Shown piece after piece: positions 5,924 through 10,472 of a stretch of DNA of 10,472 nt; position 1 is the stretch's first letter, and each line of letters opens with the position of its first letter. Under the pieces are notes generated by a model. It was not told the DNA's origin and did no database searches. It worked only from the letters and a program-made list of their open reading frames with translations. The position numbers and the translations under genes were made by a program. Source of the DNA: Thermodesulfobacteriota bacterium (GTDB lineage: Bacteria > Desulfobacterota > Dissulfuribacteria > Dissulfuribacterales > UBA3076). The DNA lies in the NCBI GenBank assembly GCA_003645605.1, contig QNAY01000014.1:1-10472 (forward strand). The letters run 5' to 3'.

Positions 5924-7960
5924 ATGAGAATACAAGATTGGAGATGGATGGTCTGGAGCTTGGTTGTCATATGTTTTTTAGGATCCATTCAAAGCCTGGC
6001 GTTTGCCCAGGATCCCATTACGCAGGAGATCCAGCCAGACGAAGGTGAAAATATCTTGCCTGATTCAAATGCAATTGTAGTAAAGTCTCCCTTTTCAGGA
6101 GCCAAAGCTGGTGAACATCGTCAAATAGACATTACTCTGGATAATATGGATATATATCCTGTCCTGGATCAGGTCCTGGGGCGTATTTTGGAGCTTAACT
6201 ATGTTGTGGATCCAGCCATTAAGGGGACAATTTCACTTAATATCAAGGGCGATTATACCAAGAGTGAATTCCTTGATCTTTTCAATTCCATACTACAGAT
6301 ACACAACTTGGCTATAACCCGCGGCGCCCAAGGTCTTTATAAGGTAGTACGGAAGACCAGCAGTGCCAAAGCCGGATCAGAAGTGGTAAATATCGGAGAA
6401 CGGGTTCCCTATCCAGGAGATGTAATCAGTGTTTTTCAACTTCATTACCTCTCGGCAGCCCATGTAATCGCAAATCTCAGAAATTTTATTTCTCCAGGGG
6501 CGGTCATTGTGGCCGAGCCAAGTTCCAATGCCGTTCTCCTGGTAGATACTGCAGAAAATGTGGCCAAGTTGTCCAAAATATTGGCTTTAATGGACACGGA
6601 TCTTTTTAAGGATATACATTGGCGCTTCTATACTTTGGAGCACACCGATGTGGATGATCTGTCAAAAGACCTGAATAAGATATTCAAAACAAAGGGGCTT
6701 TACATAAGGCAGGGTATTGATCCCGGCGGTTTCCAGATCATGCCTTTAAAGACCATCAACGCAATACTTGTGGTGACTAAGTGGGAGGAAGTCCTGGATG
6801 TGGTAGGCAACTGGGTTGCTGCGCTGGATAAGGGGCAATCGGAAAAAGGCGCTCATGTATATGTCTATTTTGTAAAGAATGGGTTAGCGAAGGATATAGC
6901 GGATATACTCAAGCAGCTTTACGGTGGAAAGAAATCCACTAAATCTTCTTCCACTAAAAAAACTGTTTTGGTAGAACGCGAGAAAAAAATCAAAAAAGCA
7001 GAAACATCTGTCAGCGGTGAACTCTCAGGCGAGGTGGAGATTATAGAGGACGAGGTCAACAACGCAATTCTTATAAAGGCCAGGCCAAGAGACTATGCCA
7101 TTATGGCGGACGTATTAAAGAAAATCGATGTTGTGCCAAGGCAGGTGCTCATAGATGTTATGGTTATAGAGGTCTCGCTGGATGATACAATCCAGTATGG
7201 TGTGGAGTGGTTCTTTAAGAGCAACATAGGGCGGTACCCTGGAAATGTTGCATTTACGGATCAAGATCTCGGGAGCTTGGCTAAAGATACAGCGCTTGGT
7301 ACGGGCATCGGAGGATTTGCCTATAGCCTGTATGGCGCAGGCGGTGATCTTCGATCCTTAATTAACTTGTTAGCTACGGAAACTGATCTGAACATACTGT
7401 CTGCTCCTAACATCCTTGCTGTGGACAACAAGGAATCCAGTATCGAAGTAGTGCACGATGAACCTACCGTGACCAGTACGAGTTCGAGTACTGAGGGGAC
7501 ACGTAATACCACGACCATTCAGTACAGGGAGGTTGGCATAAAACTCCATGTAACGCCATGTATTAACGAGGGCGGGCTCGTTCGGATGGAGATAGCCCAG
7601 GAGGTCAGCTCTCTCCTCAAAGAAAAAGAGGTGGGGGGTATCAAAACGCCTTCCTTCCAGAGCCGGAAGGCAACGACCAACCTGGTGGTAGAGAACAGGC
7701 ATACTATTGTGATAGGCGGCTTAATGCAGACACATCAAGAGAAAAGCCACCATGGGATTCCCCTCCTCAAGGACATTCCGATCCTGGGGTATCTGTTTGG
7801 AAGCAAAGGCTACACAACCATGAAGACAGAACTTTTGTTTGTTATCACACCTCATGTGATCCAGACCCAGGAAGAGGCAGACGCCTTGACTGTGGAGTTT
7901 GCCAAAAAGGTGGAATCCCTGAGGAAAGTATTAAAGCAAAAAGGCGTGCTTCAGGAATAG
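5924..7960 (+). CDS. gspD: Type II secretion outer-membrane secretin GspD
   Basis: GspD forms the multimeric outer-membrane channel. The 678-residue precursor has a Sec signal peptide ending SLAFA, with probable cleavage after residue 28. N0 lies at about 67-143, N1 at 168-228, N2 at 232-303 and N3 at 311-403. The secretin domain runs from VPRQVLIDVMVIEV (405-418) to about 646, with SAPNILAVDN, a VGIKLHVTPCI strand, VIGGL and the hallmark IPILGYLFG (618-626). N3 has a Lys/Ser-rich insertion at about 336-362. The tail after the secretin domain is only about 32 residues, so I see no separate pilotin-binding S domain. gspD follows gspM by seven bases and precedes the gspC-like gene, an order that differs from the enterobacterial C-D-E arrangement. 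Confidence 0.97.
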   Translation: MRIQDWRWMVWSLVVICFLGSIQSLAFAQDPITQEIQPDEGENILPDSNAIVVKSPFSGAKAGEHRQIDITLDNMDIYPVLDQVLGRILELNYVVDPAIKGTISLNIKGDYTKSEFLDLFNSILQIHNLAITRGAQGLYKVVRKTSSAKAGSEVVNIGERVPYPGDVISVFQLHYLSAAHVIANLRNFISPGAVIVAEPSSNAVLLVDTAENVAKLSKILALMDTDLFKDIHWRFYTLEHTDVDDLSKDLNKIFKTKGLYIRQGIDPGGFQIMPLKTINAILVVTKWEEVLDVVGNWVAALDKGQSEKGAHVYVYFVKNGLAKDIADILKQLYGGKKSTKSSSTKKTVLVEREKKIKKAETSVSGELSGEVEIIEDEVNNAILIKARPRDYAIMADVLKKIDVVPRQVLIDVMVIEVSLDDTIQYGVEWFFKSNIGRYPGNVAFTDQDLGSLAKDTALGTGIGGFAYSLYGAGGDLRSLINLLATETDLNILSAPNILAVDNKESSIEVVHDEPTVTSTSSSTEGTRNTTTIQYREVGIKLHVTPCINEGGLVRMEIAQEVSSLLKEKEVGGIKTPSFQSRKATTNLVVENRHTIVIGGLMQTHQEKSHHGIPLLKDIPILGYLFGSKGYTTMKTELLFVITPHVIQTQEEADALTVEFAKKVESLRKVLKQKGVLQE

Positions 7961-8012
7961 GATATATTAAGACAGGAAGGCATGATTCAGGAATAGGATA
8001 GAGTGAAGACGG
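7941..8012 (+). repeat. 36-base imperfect tandem duplication over the gspD stop
   Basis: Bases 7941-7976 and 7977-8012 are adjacent copies, identical at about 27 of 36 positions by eye. TTCAGGAATAGGATA is perfect in both (7950-7964 and 7986-8000). The period is a multiple of three, so the second copy repeats the end of gspD in frame: the first ends KGVLQE-stop and the second EGMIQE-stop. The second copy lies in the untranslated gap and ends against the GGAAG at 8011-8015 that probably serves gspC. Confidence 0.85.
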
Positions 8013-8019
8013 AAGATTG

Positions 8020-8853
8020 ATGCCAACAGACTACACACATAATAGAGCTTCTTATGGGAAATGGTCCTTTCCCGCCCTAAATGCTCCAGTATTCAGGCCC
8101 GGTGATTTTAAAAGGCTTTGGGCCGTTTTATTAGTAATTGCTATTTGGCTTTCTATTTCAGTAATATCGCAATGCCTTGAACCAGGGGCTGTTCATGCCA
8201 AAGAATCTCAGGTTGAGTCTGGTCCCTATGAAATCATTATCAGCATGGATCCATTTGATCCTGAGCGAGGCAAAAATCAAGCCGTAATCTCAGTAGTAGA
8301 GAAAGATTTGAAAGGTCGGTACCAAGTCTATGGTACTATTATTGCTGGAGAAATGCGTCAGGCTTTTCTTATGGTTGAAGCTTCCAAGCCTGCTCCCGGT
8401 CTGCGTAAAAAGGTGGCTAGGGGATCTCAAAAAAACTTGCGTATTGTAACTGTTGGGGACGTTGTTGATGGCTGGCGTGTAGCGGATATAACAGCTCAAA
8501 GTGTTAAGTTTGAATCGGATGGGGAATATGTTGAAGTTGGTATATTTGATGAAGCCAAGAAAGAGAGAAAGGCCACAGCTCCAGTTGCCTTGCAGACTCC
8601 CCGTCCAAAGCCAGAGGTAAGGCGGGTTCCTCAATCAATACCAGCAAAAAGGCCTTCCTCCGGCAAGCCGGGTTCTTCTTCTCAAAAAAAGCCTGGCAAA
8701 AGGATCCCAAGGAATTCAAAAAAGCCTACCACCAAGGAATCTCAAGAAATAATCGGGAAGACAGGGAGTGGTAAACACCTTGAGGTTGTTATCCCACCCG
8801 CACCTTCGGACCATTCTTTCCTAGAGCTTATAAAAAAGGCAAAAGAAGAGTAA
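8020..8853 (+). CDS. gspC: Type II secretion inner-membrane protein GspC-like, no PDZ domain
   Basis: GspC links the inner-membrane platform to the N-terminal domains of GspD. The 277-residue product has a cytoplasmic N-terminus, one membrane span at about residues 32-50 (LWAVLLVIAIWLSISVI) and a GspC homology-region-like domain at about 97-176. Hallmarks of that domain are LKGRYQVYGTII, AFLMVE, then RIVTVGDVVDGWRVADIT and a closing EYVEVGIFDE. No PDZ domain follows. Instead there is a Pro/Lys/Ser-rich low-complexity segment at about 180-255 and a short end with HLEVVIPPAP. I prefer ATG 8020, with GGAAG four bases upstream, over TTG 8017. The position next to gspD supports the call. A PilP-like protein is the main alternative, since the two families share this fold. 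Confidence 0.78.
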   Translation: MPTDYTHNRASYGKWSFPALNAPVFRPGDFKRLWAVLLVIAIWLSISVISQCLEPGAVHAKESQVESGPYEIIISMDPFDPERGKNQAVISVVEKDLKGRYQVYGTIIAGEMRQAFLMVEASKPAPGLRKKVARGSQKNLRIVTVGDVVDGWRVADITAQSVKFESDGEYVEVGIFDEAKKERKATAPVALQTPRPKPEVRRVPQSIPAKRPSSGKPGSSSQKKPGKRIPRNSKKPTTKESQEIIGKTGSGKHLEVVIPPAPSDHSFLELIKKAKEE

Positions 8854-8891
8854 ACTCTTACAGCTCGGTGGTTTGCGGTAAAACGGACGTT

Positions 8892-8911
8892 GTAATCCCG
8901 TGAACGGTTAC
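8892..8911. other. Small hairpin between convergent gspC and fabD
   Basis: GTAA (8892-8895) pairs with TTAC (8908-8911) and CCG (8898-8900) with CGG (8905-8907), closing a TGAA loop with a two-base bulge. It sits in the 77-base gap between two convergent stops, where a bidirectional terminator is expected. However, no T-run follows on either strand, so it is not a convincing intrinsic terminator. Confidence 0.3.
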
Positions 8912-8930
8912 GAGTAATTTCTGCGCACAA

Positions 8931-9869
8931 TCAGGTGATTTCCCTGAGGCATGCTTTAAGATTTTCAGGATTCTCCCCTTGAAATACAGAAGCAGATTCT
9001 TCAGGAAGACACTTCCTTATCAGGTTGCCGAGCACCTTTTTTGGGCCAAGTTCAATAAAGTTTGATATTCCGTCCCTGTCCATGTTGATTACGATTTCAT
9101 ACCACCTGACAGGCGAGCATATCTGTTTTTTCAGGAGGTCCTTAATTTCCTCCGGGTCTGATTCCGGCTTTGCCGTGACATTACTGTAAATCGGGATTTC
9201 AGGCTCACAAAAAGAGACTTTACCCAAAATTTCAGAAAAGCGCCTTGATGCCTCCTCCATAAGGGGGCTGTGATAGGCGCCGGAGACCTTCAGGGGAATC
9301 GCCCTTGCCCTTTTTGCCTTAGCTTCCTTGCACAAATCGCCTACCAGATCCGTTTCTCCGGTGACTACGATCTGCTCCGGCGAATTGTGATTAGCCAGGA
9401 CCAGGATGCCTTTTTTTGCCAAGGGCGCAATTAATTCCTCCAGCTCTTTCCTGGTGAGGCCGATCACGGCGGCCATGGCCCCGGGGTTTTTATCCCCTAT
9501 TTCCTTCATAAGTCTGCCTCTAGCCTGGACTAACTTGAATGTGTCTTCAAGGCTAATGACCCCGGCGGCCCACAGCGCCGGATATTCTCCCAGACTGTGT
9601 CCTGCTGTTGCCGCCGACTTTAATCCCATATTCCTGGCGGCCATGCAGCAAATGATCTCTACAGCGGTCAGACAAGGCTGGAGATTTTCAACCTGGGTGA
9701 GTTTTTCCATCGGTCCTTCAATGCAGAGCTTTTTCAGGGGAAGCCCTGTTAACTCTTCCGCCACAGAAAAAACATGGGCCGCATCAGAAACTGTTTCCAA
9801 TAAGGCCTTGCCCATTCCAACATATTGAGAACCCTGTCCTGGAAAGACAAAGGCCAGATTGTTTTTCAT
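8931..9869 (-). CDS. fabD: Malonyl-CoA:acyl carrier protein transacylase FabD
   Basis: FabD moves malonyl groups from CoA to acyl carrier protein, supplying the extender for cytoplasmic fatty acid synthesis. The 312-residue product has the usual length. Family motifs are complete: FVFPGQGSQYVGMG at 7-20, the nucleophile Ser92 in GHSLGEY, Arg117 in QARGR, the HNSPEQIVVTG stretch at 161-171, and catalytic His200 in VSGAYHSPLM. The closing ELGPKKVLGNLI helix is also present. The ATG is preceded nine bases upstream by GGAGGA (9879-9884 on this strand), a strong ribosome binding site. The gene is convergent to the secretion operon, and no gene lies immediately upstream, so it appears to be transcribed alone or first. 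It has no functional link to the operon beyond adjacency. Confidence 0.97.
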   Translation of the reverse strand: MKNNLAFVFPGQGSQYVGMGKALLETVSDAAHVFSVAEELTGLPLKKLCIEGPMEKLTQVENLQPCLTAVEIICCMAARNMGLKSAATAGHSLGEYPALWAAGVISLEDTFKLVQARGRLMKEIGDKNPGAMAAVIGLTRKELEELIAPLAKKGILVLANHNSPEQIVVTGETDLVGDLCKEAKAKRARAIPLKVSGAYHSPLMEEASRRFSEILGKVSFCEPEIPIYSNVTAKPESDPEEIKDLLKKQICSPVRWYEIVINMDRDGISNFIELGPKKVLGNLIRKCLPEESASVFQGENPENLKACLREIT

Positions 9870-9878
9870 TATTAGAAG

Positions 9879-9926
9879 TCCTCCACGAATTAGCCTATCA
9901 GGTTAATAGCTTATCAATTTATTATA
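9879..9926 (-). promoter_or_regulatory. Probable fabD -10 box and ribosome binding site
   Basis: Read on the minus strand, a perfect TATAAT lies at 9926-9921 in an AT-rich stretch, and GGAGGA at 9884-9879 precedes the fabD ATG by nine bases. This would give a leader of roughly 45 bases. The -35 side is weak: no good TTGACA match appears at 16-18 bases, only TTGCTT at 9946-9941 with a short 14-base spacer. The ribosome binding site is firm; the promoter is tentative. Confidence 0.45.
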
Positions 9927-10012
9927 TTTTGAACCTATAAAAGCAAATGACCGTTGGGTTGCGCCAATGCTTTGTTATTGTTAATGAATGGTATCAACAA
10001 CTTTTGGCTTTA

Positions 10013-10276
10013 TCAAGTATTTGATTCCCTGGAGGGGTTTAATTTCCGGCCAAATTCGACAATAGGGGTAACCACTTCATTGTCCTTGGGTATGTTGTAG
10101 AACCCAACAAATTCATTAAAATTCCATTGATCCTATGTGCGCAGACCCCAGCCAAGCTCTTTGAATTTTTCCTGATCTGTCTTTCCTTCCAGCCGTAGAG
10201 CCCAAACAAGCGGAAGGTCCATGTTATAATGCCTGTCTATTCCATGCTGCGGCCATGGAATGGGAGATTGTCGATA
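10013..10276 (-). pseudogene. Decayed reading frame of unknown identity with internal TAG
   Basis: On the minus strand one frame stays open for 47 codons (10276-10136), meets a TAG at 10135-10133, and continues for 39 more codons to a TGA at 10015-10013. The translation looks like real protein on both sides of the stop: DLPLVWALRLEGKTDQEKF and KELGWGL before it, DQWNFNEFVGFYNIPKDNE and VVTPIVEFGRKLNPS after it. Upstream there is a TAA at 10279-10277 and no clear start, so the 5' end appears lost. I do not recognise the family. The amino acid composition suggests an ordinary gene remnant, but chance openness of about 86 codons with one stop cannot be excluded. Confidence 0.4.
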
Positions 10277-10374
10277 TTACCAAAATTGGATGCTCTTCCG
10301 CTATTACTTTGATTTAGAAATATGCTTTATTTTCAATAGGTTATAAATAGAGCCTTGATTTGCTTAATCACGTA

Positions 10375-10408
10375 GATTGGGTTGAGAGACAGAGCCCCGA
10401 AATCCAAC
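10375..10408. repeat. Degenerate REP-like palindrome (left member)
   Basis: TTGGGTT at 10377-10383 can pair with AATCCAA at 10401-10407 with one G-T wobble, around a GAGAGACAGAGCCCCGA centre. It is a worn version of the GTTGGGTT...AACCCAAC palindrome 14 bases to its right. Confidence 0.55.
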
Positions 10409-10422
10409 AATAGCTTAATATC

Positions 10423-10449
10423 GTTGGGTTTTGCTTCGCGAAACCCAAC
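10423..10449. repeat. REP-like palindrome with 12-base stem (right member)
   Basis: GTTGGGTTTTGC (10423-10434) pairs with GCGAAACCCAAC (10438-10449) over 12 positions, one of them a T-G wobble, with a TTC loop. With the degenerate element at 10375-10408 it forms a pair of opposite polarity separated by CAATAGCTTAATATC-type sequence. This resembles the paired REP elements dispersed by REP-associated tyrosine transposases; no transposase lies in the window. No T-run follows the stem on the plus strand, so a terminator role is less likely. Confidence 0.7.
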
Positions 10450-10472
10450 TTACCAAAAGTGACCGAAGTGAA

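Larger units (their letters stand above)
9890..10472. other. Region without an intact gene right of fabD
   Basis: No intact gene is recognisable in this stretch of nearly 600 bases. It contains the fabD promoter region at the left, the decayed minus-strand frame at 10013-10276, AT-rich sequence at about 10280-10370 with no signal I can name, and the REP-like pair at 10375-10449. I found no tRNA, rRNA or riboswitch-like structure by eye. Confidence 0.6.

Noticed and set aside
7370..7702. Minus-strand open frame inside gspD
   Set aside because: It lies within the conserved secretin domain and is a shadow of that gene.
9406..9828. 140-codon plus-strand open frame
   Set aside because: It is wholly antisense to fabD, whose catalytic motifs are complete; the open frame has no recognisable motif.
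9952..10108. CGTTGGGTT (9952-9960) and AACCCAAC (10101-10108) as ends of a small inverted-repeat element
   Set aside because: The right arm falls within the decayed reading frame (EFVGFYN codons) and the matching arms are only about 8 bases, so they are probably coincidental or isolated half-sites.

Overview
The window is the 3' part of a type II secretion system (T2SS) operon, read left to right, followed by a convergent fabD gene and about 600 bases without an intact gene. The diderm secretion machinery, moderate GC content and the gene order E-F-H-I-J-K-L-M-D-C fit a Gram-negative proteobacterium in the broad sense. A Desulfobacterota (deltaproteobacterial) lineage is my best guess, but it rests on gene order and general protein style, not on a marker gene.

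Layout: 1-110 holds the last codons of gspE, the assembly ATPase. 186-1391 is gspF (inner-membrane platform). 1388-4002 holds four pseudopilin genes, gspH, gspI, gspJ and gspK. 3981-5916 holds gspL and gspM (platform/linker proteins). 5924-7960 is gspD (outer-membrane secretin). 8020-8853 is a gspC-like gene for the inner-membrane protein that contacts the secretin. Most junctions overlap by 4 to 22 bases, so this is clearly one translationally coupled operon. gspG, the major pseudopilin gene, is not in its usual place between gspF and gspH.

The genes form one machine. GspE drives GspF, L and M to build a pseudopilus with the H-I-J-K tip. GspC connects the platform to the GspD channel, through which folded periplasmic proteins are exported. 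Convergent to this, fabD (8931-9869, minus strand) encodes malonyl-CoA:ACP transacylase of fatty acid synthesis, with its own strong ribosome binding site and a plausible -10 box.

The most unusual feature is a family of short tandem repeats with an 8-base period, found at four of the gene junctions: E/F, H/I, I/J and J/K. At H/I and I/J the octamer AATCACCA is present four times and is translated. It supplies most of the N-terminal leader peptides of GspI and GspJ, giving nearly identical leaders in two otherwise different pseudopilins.

The right end (9890-10472) holds a decayed minus-strand reading frame with an internal stop and a pair of REP-like palindromes built on GTTGGGTT/AACCCAAC. 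I see no new defence, mobile or biosynthetic system here.
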